From Symbiodinium natans (lineage: Eukaryota > Sar > Dinophyceae > Suessiales > Symbiodiniaceae), in NCBI GenBank assembly GCA_905221605.1, contig CAJNDS010002750.1:124001-188000 (forward strand): a stretch of DNA of 64,000 nucleotides, written 5' to 3'. The position numbers were made by a program, and so were the translations under genes. Shown piece by piece: positions 1 to 13,033 of this stretch. The notes under the pieces are model-generated. The model was not told the origin of the DNA. It saw nothing but the letters and a program-made list of their open reading frames with translations, and did not search any database. Position 1 is the stretch's first letter. Each line of letters starts with the position of its first letter.

Positions 1-1674
1 AACGGACAGCTCGGGCAAAGCGCGTCACCTCTTCCACGGGCCAGGATTCTGCGATTCTGAGGACCTTGACAGAGTTCGAAAGGTTTGACATCGAGTCTGA
101 GCAAGTACCAGGCAGCATAGGCAACAACACGACAGCCAACAATCATGAAAGAAACAACAGCCAGGGCCCACCTGCTTTGCGAGGCTGGCCTCATCATCTT
201 CATCTGCTGAACCTCAGGCGCGCGAGGCAATCGAGACGTCGATTTCCCACATGCCCCGCACGATCCGCACAGATCTGGGATGCTTTGGAGGTCCTCTGGG
301 GAGGGAGCTGCTGCGAGTGACTGAGCCCAGACCGTCCACAACGTCAGCCAGCTGCTGCACAGCCACGTTACCTGCATATGAAGCGCTTTCACGCGCTTTC
401 ATGGACCTAAGGCTTATTGAGGCGCAACATGACACGGCAGCGCGCAACAACGTACATGATCTCGTTGACTGCAGGCCACTTCGCTGGCGCGGCTTTGCCG
501 GGCGCGACGAAAGCTTTGATCGCTGCAGAAGACGGCAGCGTTCACCTAAGCAGAATTACAGACTTTCGGTCTTACAGATGCTACACTCGAGGGCATGGAA
601 CAGCTGCCGAGCCCTCTTGACGGCTTCTATTCCGTTCAGCGCCATGCTGCAATGGAAATGAAAAATTGATGCTTAGCTCTGTGGTGGGGGGGATGCGCCT
701 GAACACGCCAACACTATCACAAGGTGCCAGTCCACGCTTGCAGGACGACCAAGAAGCAAACAATAACAAGGTTTTAACTGTTCCGAGGATAAGGAGAACA
801 ACAGGCTCTTCAAGTGCACATGCGCGAGTATAAAGAAGATGCATAGAGACTTTTCGCCAGTCCCGTCCAGATGCTCTGCTCTGTACACTCAGGGACATTC
901 GTCAGCCTCTCGCCACATGGAAATGCTGTAGCGAACCTGCCTGCCTTTTCTGGTTGGTGCATCCTTGTTCTGCTTCGCTCATGTGGCAGGAAAGCCTAAG
1001 CATTGCTCACTCAGCTGCGAGCGATTCCTCATCGCATCATGACTGACGATTAGTTACAATGGCATGTACTGAGTGCTGAACTCTAAGGAGAATGCACGTG
1101 CACCAGCGCAGATGGTCATGCAGACGGACAGCCAAGTAGACGGAGACAGAGACAGAGACAGAGGCAGAGAGAGAGCGAGTGGCAGAGGCAAGGCTGGCAG
1201 AACGAACCCTGTGGCCCTATGGTATCCTGTGGAATTCTGTCCAAAAAACCACTGCTGCGATTTAAGCTGCAACATTACCGGGTGGATCCTTCTGGCCGAA
1301 CATTGTCCAGATCACCTGCAAACACAATTTCATTGGAGCATGGGCTCGAGTGGAGGGGCTTGCCGCGAACGCCGGTTGTCACAAAGAGAACGGGGTTGTT
1401 ACTCTAGATACAAAATGTTACAAATTTGTCCCAAAAGGGCGCCCAAGGCCGGATGGAGAGGAAACGGTGGGAGAACTAAGAACTGAAGTAGAAGATGCAA
1501 CCTGATCAATGTATCCAAGTCAATATCAGCTACGCTTGGGTAAGCAATATGAAAAAAAAAAAACGAGCTGCGACGCGCATTGTATGCGGCAAAAATGTGC
1601 TTTGCTCCAGCCTTGCTGCCTGCAGCCTGCCATCTCAATATCTCGTCACTTCTACCCTCTCTAACCCCCGGCAC
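1..1674. other. No gene supported
   Basis: I see no exon with a family motif here. The stretch holds a short GA-rich run near 1,143-1,172, an A run at 1,552-1,563 and only short overlapping reading frames on both strands. Confidence 0.5.
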
Positions 1675-1790
1675 CTCGGCTTTGACAGGAAGGGATGCTT
1701 GAGAGCCGCTTGTGCAGATGATCGCTTTGCAGGATCGGGCACCAAGCATGCCCCTGCGAGAAGGTCCGCGAAAGGCTCCAGAAGGACGTC
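1675..1790 (-). CDS. Protein kinase exon (C-terminal lobe end)
   Basis: One exon of a eukaryotic-type protein kinase on the minus strand. It reads as a run containing LLAGACLVPDPAKRSSAQAA followed by LKHPFLSKP. This matches the last conserved block of the kinase fold (subdomain XI: Leu-x-x-DP-x-x-R, then HPF), which packs at the base of the C-lobe. The exon is preceded by an AG acceptor with an exonic G (cttgag/GAC) and ends at a GT donor (AG/GTGCC). No HRD or DFG exon could be tied to it, so catalytic competence and substrate class are unknown. Upstream exons should lie at higher coordinates but were not recognised in the next few kilobases. The family call is firm for such a short piece; the gene itself is partial. 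Confidence 0.6.
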
Positions 1791-2240
1791 CTCAAGTGCA
1801 TTAGATTGCATTAGTGCGTTGGCATGAGCAAACGACCTTCTAGTGCACGTGTCTGACCATGCGGTGTGCCTAGACATGCCTAGCCGCTCAAGCATGCATG
1901 GGCCGGGGTCCTGCACAACTTGCCGCAAGCGCGTTGTGACAGTCTTACTTGGTGTCATGAACTGAGACATCGACAGCTGCTGCCTCAGAAGAACTGACAC
2001 GGGATTCCCTCAGCAACTTCAGCACTCAGGAACTTCAGCTGGGTTATACTCAAGAAGATCTCTTGTGCACGTGTGCCAGCAGGACATCTGTTCGAGGCCA
2101 CGATGCTCATTGCCTGTCTGCCTGCGGCGGCGAAAAGCCCCCTGCGAGTGACGGCATTCTTGCTTTGCACTTTACACCGACTCGAACACAACACCACTGC
2201 CCAGTGCCGGTCATGAGTTGAGGACAGCTCGCTTTGTGGG

Positions 2241-2312
2241 TGACAAGGTATGTGACAAGGTATGTGACAAGGTATGTGACAAGGTATGTGACAAGGTATG
2301 TGACAAGGTATG
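2241..2312. repeat. Six exact copies of a 12-bp tandem repeat
   Basis: The unit tgacaaggtatg is repeated head to tail six times without a mismatch. The unit is divisible by three, so reading frames stay open through it and create an artefactual Tyr-Leu-Val-Thr repeat on the minus strand. Confidence 0.95.
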
Positions 2313-4665
2313 CGTGCGATCTGTGAAATGTGTGGCATGGTGTGACATGGTGTGGCATTCCCACCTGCGTGGTGAAGTGCTTTAGAGCATGCTTTCCAGA
2401 TACTGCAAACTGCTTCTTGAAAGCGCCGCAGGTTCGGAGGATATCCTTGTGCACGCCAAGTCTGGTCTTGTTGAGTTACACCCGGAACTTCAACATGCTG
2501 CCTGCGTGCCTGAACTTCAGCTGAGTCTCAAAGAGCATCGCGTTATTCGCGCCTTCCTTAGGAACTTCTACTGTTCCGTCTTTCGAGGGAACATATGATG
2601 ATGCATGGAGATCGTCTGCTCAAACGGCCCATCTGCTGCACATGCTTCTTTCAGCGTTTCTTCGCTGAATGTTACGAGAACTCTGAGAACATGGCGGGGA
2701 AGAGAACATGCCCCGAAGCAAGCTCAAAAAGAGTCGCTCCCGCGCTCCACATGTCCGCCCTCGTGCTGAACCTGGAGTTCGAGTTCGCCAATCAAAACGG
2801 AGAAAACATGTGTGAGTGTGTATATATATATACACATGTATGCTTTGTTGAATAAGCACTCAATATAGATTGAATATGCGTTTAAACTCAATTTGTGTAA
2901 AGCCAGCGACTTCTTTCCGAAGAAAGACTGCAAGACGATGCAATGATGCAGATCAGCCGCGACTGGCCAAGGATGATCTCGGGTGCTCGATAGCCTTGTG
3001 CTGCACCACACCGGCAGTACACTCTTGCATATCCCTGACCGCCTCACCCTCCCAACCTAGCTGTTCTCTCCTATTCAAATTCCAACACTCACAACCGCAT
3101 TGCGTAAGCACAAATGGCAAACGCCCGGCGGCAAGAACATAAGACAAGGATGCATATGTACAATGGTGAGCTCAGCTGTGGCGCCCGGCTGCTTGTGTAG
3201 GCTCTTCGAATGTGGGATGCCTGCGTGGACGATGTAACAGCTCTATGTTCATAGCCGTTCTGGCGTGAACTTTGTTTGCGGAAGACAGGTCCCTTCTCCG
3301 ACATGTAGTTAAGTCGTGAACTTGCCTCCCAAGGGCAAGTTGGAACATGCCATGCCCTACAGACACGGGTAGGAAACTACCCTTTCTGATGCGAAAAACG
3401 ATGTCGCTCGCAAGATGGCAGAATGCGAAGTGGTGGTCATATGGGTTCTCACATGGACTCCCATGGGAGCTCCGAAACCTCCTTCCAGAAAGCACGGAAG
3501 CAGAGATTGGTCCCATGTTCCAGTGCCCCACCTACGAGCTCACGCACAGAACCCTTGGCAGGGATAGCCCCTGTCACTTGCTCGAGTCGATTGACATGAA
3601 ATCGACGGGCGGACATGTCTGTATCGCTGCGTCGCTCACCATGGCGCCCTTTTTGGGATGCCCCCGAACGAAAAATGTGCTCACAAAGAACACGAAGAAC
3701 ACAAACAACTTCTTTGATTGTAGAGCTGCCTGATACTTATCCTGCCTGCATGGACTCCTGCGTGTCAATGGCACCTGAGGTGCAACTACCCTAGCCGCCT
3801 TACCCTTCAGTGTATGACATCAGCAGGAACTTGCGATGGTTTGGAGAAGGAGGCCATGCGTGAATTTTCACGGAAAGTTTGCCAAGCCACATCCGAAATC
3901 AGACAGCTTCACTGACTCTTTGTTCAGAGATAGCAAGAGATTGTCGGGTTTGATGTCCGTGTGGATTATCCTGGCAGGACAGGGCAGATGGTGAAGGCAG
4001 TGTCTCACTCAGAAGCGGTACTCCACCATGATCATCGATGGTCATGGCCTGATGGCCCAAAGAGCCCGCAGAGCCAGGAGGATGTTGCAAGTGTAGCGCT
4101 GCAGGTCCTGAATTGGGACGTATTGAGACCGGTCATCACAACTTCATGCCGAGCAACACTGGAACAGTTGTCGAACGTCGCTCCACAAATGCTGCCAGAT
4201 TGTGGCCCCATGACCAGGCCACTCACAACTTGAATCACAACTGGCCTTCAGGGGGAACCCGCTGTTCTTTTCCTGGATCTGTCGCTTCAGAGCGGTCCGC
4301 ATGTCATAGCGCCTGAGGCACTAGATACTGCTTGTGTTAAGAGACAGCTCGATGTGCTTATGACTCAACAAGCCAAAGACTCCTGTAGTGATTTAGCAGG
4401 GTTACAATAACAAGTTAGGGAAATCAAACCTTGGAACCAAGCAAGTACCGACATGTGTTGCGGCGCATGGTCTGCTGGTAAGTCGCTGTAGATGGAAAAC
4501 CAGGGCCAAGTGCCTGAGATTTCCGGTCGCGACTCGTATTGTTTTGAAATGAACGGAGTGCCCCATGCAAACAAGCCACCCATTGTGCATGAAGGTTTCC
4601 TGCTCTCAGTTGAGGTCATGTGCCGTGCCGGCATTGGGTCTTCTTGTCTAGGGTGTCGGAAGGCT
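2313..4665. other. No gene supported
   Basis: Short reading frames occur on both strands, but none shows a family motif, flanking splice signals or coding-type composition. A short run of TA dinucleotides lies near 2,821-2,832. Fragments such as ggaacttcagctg recur at 2,024-2,040 and 2,510-2,523, suggesting old degenerate repeats. Confidence 0.4.
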
Positions 4666-5430
4666 GCAGTAGGGCAACGATTCAGCTCAGTGATTTCGGA
4701 TCATGGGGTTCCATGAACTGGCTCGCCGTACTCGGATCAGCCCCTCGTCCGACACAGATCCACGACTGCGATTCAGTGCACATGCAGCGGGGCTTTCTGA
4801 TCAGCAGCCGTGTGATTCGGATCACGATTTTTGAAGATTGCGTTTAAGCCATGTGCTATTCAGGAATTAACTGCACTCTTCAGTAATTCACAGCGGCTTG
4901 TAAGGCGGTGTACAAGCCCTACACGCCGACACCTGGATGCCCTAAACCCCACAAGCCACAGCCGACGGGATCTTGGTCTTCGCAGTCATTGAAGAACAGC
5001 AGAATTCATTTAAAAACAACCAAGATCATAAGCTCTGCTTCGGTTTCGGTGCTTAATTATTTAATTTAGGGCTCGGAAAACGGAGCCGAAATCTGGGCGG
5101 GGCAAACCCCATCAGAATCCAAGAACTTAAGGGATTTGCCCCACCCAGATTTCGGCCCCCGAACCCTGAGCCGAAACCGAACAACAACTTATGATCTTCA
5201 GTTCTCTTATACATCCCACTTTTCTTCAATGACTGGGAAGACCTAAACCCTAAACCCGAAACGGAGGCAGCGACCTGCGACGGCTGCAGAAAACAGCTCG
5301 GCACTAAAACCCTAGGCCCTAAACCGTAAATCCTAACCCCAAGCAATGCGAAGCCTGAAACCAGTGTGTCGGGTGAGCTGCAAACCTAGTCAATCGGCTG
5401 AACTGATCAAATGCAGGCTTGATCTTAATG
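4666..5430 (+). repeat. Dispersed repeat, copy L (with foldback and telomere-like tract)
   Basis: About 750 bp that align by eye, in the same orientation, with 40,624-41,310. Shared blocks include gatccacgactgcgattcag, ggtggggcaaacccc-like sequence, a block beginning ttctcttcaa-like sequence before the CCCTAAA tract, and gctgcagaaaacagctcgg. It contains a strong inverted repeat (5,086-5,110 and 5,131-5,155) and a degenerate CCCTAAA tract (about 5,246-5,345). No reading frame is conserved between the two copies, so this looks like a non-coding repeat element rather than a gene. Confidence 0.8.
5086..5155. repeat. Inverted repeat / foldback inside the dispersed repeat
   Basis: Arms 5,086-5,110 and 5,131-5,155 match at 23 of 25 positions with a 20-base loop. 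Weaker inverted similarity continues outward for about 18 bases on each side. The second copy of the element (about 40,978-41,030) keeps only the left arm. Confidence 0.85.
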
Positions 5431-8400
5431 GGTGATCCGATTGGGCGAGCTGACTCAAGGCACATCTGACCCGTTACATGCAACTTCCTTGGGACTTGTA
5501 AGGTTTACAAGGCTTTAAAGGCCCTCGGAGGTTGGAGGTCGTGTAGGGAACACAAAGCTTAAGCTTGAGGAGGCAGTAAACATTCTCGAACGGCCACGCG
5601 GCCGCTGGGAGGAATGCAAAGACTGTAAACGGACTGCAAAGATTCAGAGCGCAAACACAGAACTGACAACTGGCTCTGAGCATGTCTGACTCCAAGCGTC
5701 CAGGTTTGCCAGGCCAAGCAGGAAGCCCGCACCCTGCGGCCGTTCTTGAAAAAGGTCGAAACATCAACAGGCGCTAGAAAGAGCAGATCCGCATGGCCGC
5801 TTCATGCCTCGGAGTCCTTCTCCACTGCCTGCCACAGCTTGCTTACTTTGACTTTAAGGGACATGGTGGAAAAAACGATCCACCAAACTCTGGTGGCGTC
5901 TGCAACCTAGCGGCTAGCTGCTACAAGTAGAAGTCTATTTGGGGAGGAAGCTGAAGGACACATCATGAATGTATGTTCCATGTGCCGAACTTGTCCTACC
6001 CTACCGAAATGTTCGCACTTGGCCTTGGTGCGAATTCGTCGCATCAGCTTGACTTCCACCCTTGGTACATTTGGAATGAGTTGAATGAGGCTTGACGTGC
6101 GCAAAGCTACACACTCCACTTCTCTGCTACTACACCGGACTACATGGACTCCAATGGAATGCTCTGAACGCTGTGCGATGCTGTGTATGGAGATGGCTCA
6201 GATGACTCAACTTCTGAGTCCGAGCACTCCGTCGCCTTTCGCAGGCCAGCGTTGTCGCGGATAAACTTCACGGCGTATTCCTGGAAAACTCTTTCAGCTG
6301 ATGACAAACATGCTTGCACTTTTTTTGTCACACATGGCAGTCCTTACCGCCACCCTTGGAATCAGAGCAACGGAAGACACTGCTGAATGAACCTTCCAGC
6401 ATGTAATCGAGCCCCAATCCATGCTGACCCATGCTAGCCCAGGCCACGCTGTTTGTTGAGTGCTACAGCCACTGATCGTTTTGTCTTGGAAAGACCTAAA
6501 GAATCTGAACCGCGGGGTAAGTCCAAGCACAGGAAGTAAAACAAAAACATGTTCAGAGACACTTGTGACTTGCGACACAAGTTCCGAGGAGTGCAGGCCA
6601 GCCTCTTCCGAGCGGACCTTCAACAAGAAACCGATTGCCCGGGCCGCAAGGCTCACCTTTCCAAGCAGAGCATAGCATCAGCCCACTGCCAACTGTCATA
6701 TTCTTGCACATGTGCATGGGCACGATGGAGCTGCTCAATGATGGGTCATGGCAAAGCGTGACTGCACACTCATGTGCGCTCCTTTCCCCGTCAAGTCAAA
6801 ACTCGTCAGGTATAGGGTGCTCGACGCTGCAATTGTACCCGAGCTGAGAACGGTGGATTCATTGCATATGCTCCATGGAGAAAAGTGCCCACTTCCAAGG
6901 GTACAGGCCGGTCAGCGCAACGCGGCAAAAGCCGTCTCGCGTCGTGTCTTTGTAGCTGCATACTGCAACCTAATGTTGACCAAACTCGCGAAGTACAGGC
7001 GATGGGCGAACGCGCAACATCAACATCTCCGAAAGTTTAACAACAATGCTTCTAGTTGATGCACATCTCTTTCAATGTTCCCCCAACATCCACCAACCAC
7101 CATGTGGTTTAGCAACCGGATTCAACCGAGGGTCGCGGAGTCAGATGTGCACGCTCAGCACTAGGGAGATTTCCGATCAATGACAGCAGCTACCTTACTG
7201 ACACCAACGCCTTTCATGTCGTACGCCTGTGCGCTGCGCTGACTTGGAAAAAGCGCAGGCACAGCCACGACAAAGCGTGCGAAGGCAAAAGTCGACACGA
7301 GCATGCCCTGCACTGATTATCAGAGGATCTGCTCGCACGGCTCGCACTGCAGCACTAACCGTCACATGGTAGTAACTGATAGTACAAACTTGTAAAACAA
7401 GACAAACACACAGAACAGTACAACTAGCGGTACTCGCCCTCATTTGTACGTGCTCTCCGCAGGAAATGGCCAGAAGGTGGCCACATGAAGCCGTGAAGCA
7501 CAGCTGAGAAGCATTCAACTTCCGAGGCACGGGCACTCAGTACGAAAGCAATGAAAGCAGCATGCCCAGAATGATTCGCAATACAGGCCCGCATTTTTGC
7601 ACACTGACACTGCCAATCACTGTCATCTCCATGCTAACATCTTTATTTCTTGGAGCTTCGGCGAGATGAGCGATAGCATTTCCAGGAAACACTTGCTGCA
7701 AAATGATAGGGCTGGCTCTCGTGAAATGGAGTCGAAAAACACAGGCCTGTATTCCCATGCACTCTTTGCAAATTACAGGGCCTGGAAGCTTCTGCATTGG
7801 AACTGGCTCAACACTCACTTCGTGACAAGCTGAGGAGAGGCAAGCTCAGCAAGGTGCAAGGGTATGGGCAGCTTCATGTTTCTTCGTTGATTAAATAGAT
7901 TAGACCAACTTGTATGATGCAACGGTGACCTCATAGATCCTTGCACGAAGACTGGCGGCACTGAAGCTTTGCCACAATGTCTGGGCTTCCTGTAAACCCG
8001 AGGGTCTGAAACAACCCCCACTAGGCAACGATCCTTGCATGTTGCAAGGTCGCGCACATATGAAAAAAAAACCGTACATGTGCAAACTGTCGGCTATTGA
8101 AAACCACCGATCTGTCAGCGGTGAGTGGCCTACTTTCACGCAATGCCGCTACTGGGCAGCATTGGGTAGCACTGGTGTAGAAAGCGTCACGACCTCAAGA
8201 AAGTTGCACATCACAAGCGTGCACAGATTGCAATCTGTGCACATGTGTACGGCCCAAAGGCCGGCTCTCTGCAATTTTCCTGCAAGACCGGAAGACCTCT
8301 GCAATTTCTCCTGCAAGACCGGAAGACCTGTTTTGGCAAATGTCCTTCGCTCTGCAGCTTCAGTCACAAACATGCCCCATGGGTCGCAAACACGCGTGAC

Positions 8401-9339
8401 CCACTGGTATGAACAAAGACCCTGGCGCCGTCTGGCGCAACTCGCGTTGGGGTTCCTGCAGCATGCCAGAAAGTGAGAAGGTGTCAACAGCAAAGTCAAG
8501 TTGTTCCAGATAATTGGAGCAAACGCCTGGGCCTCGGTTCGGCAGAAATCTTCGCCCAAGCCCACTGAGCCACGTCAGTGGCTGTCTAGGCAATCCCAAG
8601 CCCGAGGTCACCGAGGGGATGCTGTAGTTGGACCGCGCCTTTGCCTGATTGTGGTTGCCGAGTTGTGTTTCGCGTGACTTCATTGTGAAAGACTCTGCCA
8701 CAACCTCTTAGATCACCATATACTTGCAGATTTGGGCGCGGTGCCCAAATTTGCAATTCAAAGCGAAGTTTGGAGGAAAAAACGGAATAACGACGTCAGA
8801 TGTTTGAAGTCTTCAAACTGTGTGATTTATTGGTTGTCTGTGCTACTATGTTATCTGAAGCATGTGCACCGGAGTCCACGGTGCATTACGTAAACTCACC
8901 ATTTGTTATTCGCTGTTCTTCTCTCTCTATTGGGTTTCATGACACAGAACCCTATGTCACAGAGACTTAACATCATGTACATTATCTACAACATTGACTC
9001 TATTTATCTTAAAACAACGTCTCGCACACGCATGAAATGTGCGAATGGAATGCGTGAATCTGAATATGAAGTTTCAAGAATCATAACCATAACTTGTTAA
9101 TACTTACAGACTTACAGACTCATAACACGAAAATGTATAAGCCACATTGACATACATTTTACTTGCGCCAGAACATGAGCGGTTTTGGTTCCTTGTTGAT
9201 ATCTCTTCAGCGCAAAGAGGAACACAGGAAACCGTTCCCTGCCGAGGGCTTCCCCTCGCTCACCTCTTTTCGCGAACGGTTTAAGTCAACGGGACGTTGA
9301 GCATGAACAATTCTCAGTTCAAACTGCTAGCCAGAGCAG
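5431..9339. other. Mostly no gene supported; one exon-like segment
   Basis: Apart from the exon-like segment at 6,236-6,290 I see no family motif or consistent splice-bounded coding segment. The antisense frame at 7,600-7,680 has a passable composition but no supporting signals. Confidence 0.35.
6236..6290 (-). CDS. Exon-like segment, unknown protein
   Basis: A short minus-strand segment reading VFQEYAVKFIRDNAGLRK, with an AG dinucleotide just upstream and an AAG/GC donor of the kind seen throughout the DGAT2 genes in this window. The composition is that of an amphipathic helix. No family is recognised and no neighbouring exon could be attached, so it may be chance. Confidence 0.25.
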
Positions 9340-10519
9340 AGCACAGTTGGTTGGCAAGCACATCTCGGTGGGGCCTTCCGAGGCTTTGGAACCTTCCAAT
9401 CTTCGTCCACGTCTTGCAAAGACTCTGATTCCTGAACCTCGCCATGACATTGCACTCGCAGAGCACAAGTCACTAAGCATGTTGTAGAGGCTTGTGCGAA
9501 TGTGCTGCGGATGAGAGCTCAAATCATGGCCTGCTTCTGTACTTGGAGGATTTCTGTGTCGCTCCGACCTTGTGTTATGATGAACCAATTTGACGCTAGC
9601 TACACTCCCTCCTGTGCACATGCTCATGTTTGCTTGGGAGCGGGCATTGGGGCATTCGCTTCTCTGGGCCCTCTGGCCGCTCTGGCTCCCCTGGATTAAG
9701 ACCATCATCCGGGTCCATGTCCTTAGAGACGGCTGCTTCGACTTCGCCCACCTGCTGGGAATCCATGGGTCAGGCTTTTGCGATAGCAGGGTTGACCGGG
9801 GTTTAATAGGTGCTGGAGCATCCTCGAGCTATCTTTCTTGCCACATCTTGCCTCGGCATCGTCCCCAGGCAAACTCGGTGCCTCTTCCAAAGGAACACCT
9901 GCCAGTGGTGCACAGGTGGCGCAGCAATATGGAGTCTGCTTCAACTTCAGAAAAAGCGGCCACGGGAGACACTCATCAAGAGCATGGTGGTAAAGCAAAC
10001 CATCAGCATCTTTGCCCTCCCCTCAAATCAGAATCAATCGGCACGGCAGGGCAAGTCTTGTCCAAAAGCTCCGGCTGCATCCGGGCAGCTTGCTGCATCT
10101 TCCCGTGGTAGTGAGCTGAAGCTGAGAAGGGCATCCTCAAGAACATTCAAGAACATTGAGGCCAGGGCAAGTCTCTCCATGCACACCGCTGCATAATACA
10201 GCTCCTCTCCATACTCCATGACCTCGATGGACTGTGAGGGCTCCTAGCTTCCAAATTCTTCCGCAGACTCAAGGAGCCCTACCATCTACAAACAAGCTCG
10301 GAGTGAATCCCTCGTCCTCCTGAAGGTCCAGGCCCACGTCGTTAAACACATCTTCCACCGGCCGGCTCGAGCTCAGATCTGTCAAAGCAGGCCCTGAGTA
10401 TGCCATGTTGTTGAACAGCAGAACATGCTGGAACCTCCAACGAGCGCGTGACAGTTCTGATAGTGCTTGCGTTGAATGCCTTTGAAACCCTCTGAATGCA
10501 TTCTGTCAGCGCCATGGAC
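9340..10519 (-). CDS. Multi-exon gene of unknown function, acidic regions
   Basis: Several splice-bounded, coding-looking segments occur in succession on the minus strand. At 10,480-10,519 is SMALTECIQRVSK. At about 10,282-10,358 is VEDVFNDVGLDLQEDEGF. At 10,163-10,222 is VMEYGEELYYAAVCMERLAL, exactly 20 codons between AG/G and a GC donor. At about 9,840-9,900 is APSLPGDDAEARCGK. At 9,640-9,751 is an acidic piece starting VGEVEAAVSKDMDPDDG. At about 9,375-9,445 is VQESESLQDVDEDWKVPKP. The acidic composition, AG/G acceptors and GC donors resemble the well-supported genes nearby. I do not recognise the family, the chain of exons is incomplete, and neither start nor stop is fixed. Two adjacent genes instead of one is possible. 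Confidence 0.4.
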
Positions 10520-11980
10520 CTGCTAACACGGCCACGATCGTATTTTAGGAATGGCAAGCGGTGTAATCATTTGAGCGAAGGCACCTTCCTCCTGCTCTTC
10601 GCTCGGCACGGTCTTGCATGAAGCAACAAGCGGCTGAAACATGAGTGTTGAAGAGTGTTGAAGCAACTGGGCACAGTCTCTTTTTAACGTGGTTCGTGGA
10701 GAACTCTCGAGGTGCCCACCATGCCCCCCCCCCCCCCCAGTGGCCCTAGTGTGACATTGCAGCCTCAGAAGGAAACAAAAAATGTGCAAAGTCCGACGTC
10801 AAAGGCGGATGGCCAAACGGAGGAACGGCGTATCGCCCGTGAAAACCCATCCCTGAAATGCGACGAGTACTGCATGTGCAAAGCGCCGTTTACAGTAGCA
10901 CGGCTGCAATCTAAAGAGCACTCACAAGTAATTTTTCTGTCTTGCGAGCCATCCATGGGAAGCTAACTCATGCAACTCATGCAGTACTTGATGGCCACCC
11001 GGGCCTGCGCCCGAACGTTTTTCCCTCTCGTCTTGACAATGGGCCGGCATTCCGAGGACTCTGCCTCGCCTGCTCACAGGAGAACATGGACCATTCATCT
11101 GAGCCGGGCTTCATTCATAGATTGTTTGGCAGCTTGGTGAGACTTTGGAGACGGCAGCTCGGGTATTCTTGACATGCTTCAAATAATGCTACTAGCAGTT
11201 TTTCAAGCCTGGCGGTGCCTTGCATCGAAACGCCCAAGAATTAGAGGGCCCAGTTTTCGCGACGTTGTGCTTCGGAACTTGTGGTTGATAATTCTTGCGT
11301 CGGGTTCAAGAGGCATGAGACCTGCACAGAAGCTAGAGCAGGAGTATGATGATTGATTGCCCTGGTCGGCAAGCAAGAAAACTATGGAAGAGAACCTGGA
11401 TTGCAGACCGTATATTAATTATTAGGATTTCTGACGACACTGTTCTGATTTACAATTGCCATGACCTACCCAAAGATTTTCCTACACCTCACATGTCCTG
11501 CAATGCCGTAAGCTCATGCAACGGTGCGTCCTTCGATGGACGTGGACCGAGCGATTCTTGCATTCTCCTGAGGCATGAGCAGTTCGCTCCGAACATCTCC
11601 GAACGATGAACCACGACAAGCAATGAGCAGCGAGGAACCTCTGATGCGTGGATCTGCTCCGACACGGACCGCCGTGGCTCGCGGAACTGGGAGTTGAGCT
11701 CCGACGAGCCCTCTGCGCAAGATCTCCGCAAGCGACTCTGTACACAAAGTTTGGAGTCACACACATCACACACAGCCGAAACACTCAGCATGGTCGTAAT
11801 GCTTCATTTTGCCTGGTTGTTTTCTGCCCTGACAAGTTCGGATTCAGTAGCAGGCGCGTGTGACAGTGTGCCTGTTCTGAGGGTGTCCTTTTGCGCTTTA
11901 TTCTGCCTCGTCGTTTCCTCTGGTCTGGTTTCTTGGGAGCGGAGGGGGGGTGGAGGGGGCATACTAGCGTCCGTTCCTAC
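10520..11980. other. No gene supported
   Basis: The stretch contains a C homopolymer at about 10,725-10,738 and G-rich runs near 11,942-11,960. Reading frames are short and overlap on both strands without motifs. Confidence 0.4.
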
Positions 11981-12280
11981 CCAAAGCACTGATATTTACG
12001 GCGTTGTTGCCTCTTTACATCTCTTTGCACAACATGCTGCAAAAGGTTCAAAGGCTCTCTGCCGTTTCTGGAGCAAGACGTGCTGCCACAAGCGTTCAGG
12101 TCTTTCGTGAACATTGCCAAAGCACTGGTATTTACAGCGTTTCTGCCCCTTTGCACAGCATAACGCAAAGGGTGTTTCACGTTTCTGGAAGACGACGCGC
12201 TGTCACAAGCGTTCGTGTCTTTGTGAGAATGGCCAACGCACAGGCAACTACAGCATCTTTGCCTCTTTGCACAACAGAAT
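11981..12280. repeat. Degenerate tandem repeat, unit about 115-135 bp
   Basis: Two full units begin at about 11,985 and 12,121 (agcactg-a/g-tatttac) and a partial third begins at about 12,237. Shared internal blocks are a Phe/Leu-type cctctttgcacaac, gtttctgga and cacaagcgttc. Identity is moderate, so the duplication is not recent. Confidence 0.7.
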
Positions 12281-13033
12281 ATCTAACATATCTTGTGTGT
12301 TTCATACTTTAGTGTTAGTCTTATATGTGTTGTTGAAATTCCCCCAATACACAACTAGCAGTGAAGCCGAAAACCCGCAATTCAACAAGGTTTGCAGGAC
12401 CTTGTAAGCATGGTAACACCAAGGCGAGGGGCTGTCGATCCATCACTTGCCATGATGGCTGGAAGCGGCCTCATCTGGCGAACTCTTCCCTGGCAGAGCG
12501 CTTTAAGCTCTTTGCAGCCATGGTTTTTTAGCATTGGCAACTTAGAGTCTGCACCTGACCATACAGCCAAGGCGAAACGAAAAGTAGAGCAGAGTCCGAA
12601 CCACGCAACAAACTGTCAAGTTCCTGAAAAAAAAACAGGGCAGCAGAAGAAGAAACTGTGGGAAGGTGATTCTGAGTCTCGGCCCTCTGACACCGACTGG
12701 AACCGCCTCTCCCTCCCATGTGGACTCTTGATATCTCTTCAGTAAGCTTAGGATTTAAGCATAAAGACACTCCATCAAATTTAGCCAGAAGCTGTCCCTG
12801 GACCGTTTGCTCTTGGCAGGGATGTGAAGTTGACCACCTCCTTCCTTCCTTTCCACCCCCCGCAGGCCCCGCAGGTCCTGCTGCTGACCGGACATCCGGC
12901 GCCTCTTCCTCGGTTGCAACGCGACGTGCAACGTGACGTGCGGCATGTTCATCTTCCCAGCCTCGATGCCTCGGCCTGTTCGTGTGCCGGATGAGATGCC
13001 GACATCAGCTCTGCTAGCCCATGAAGTGCATGT

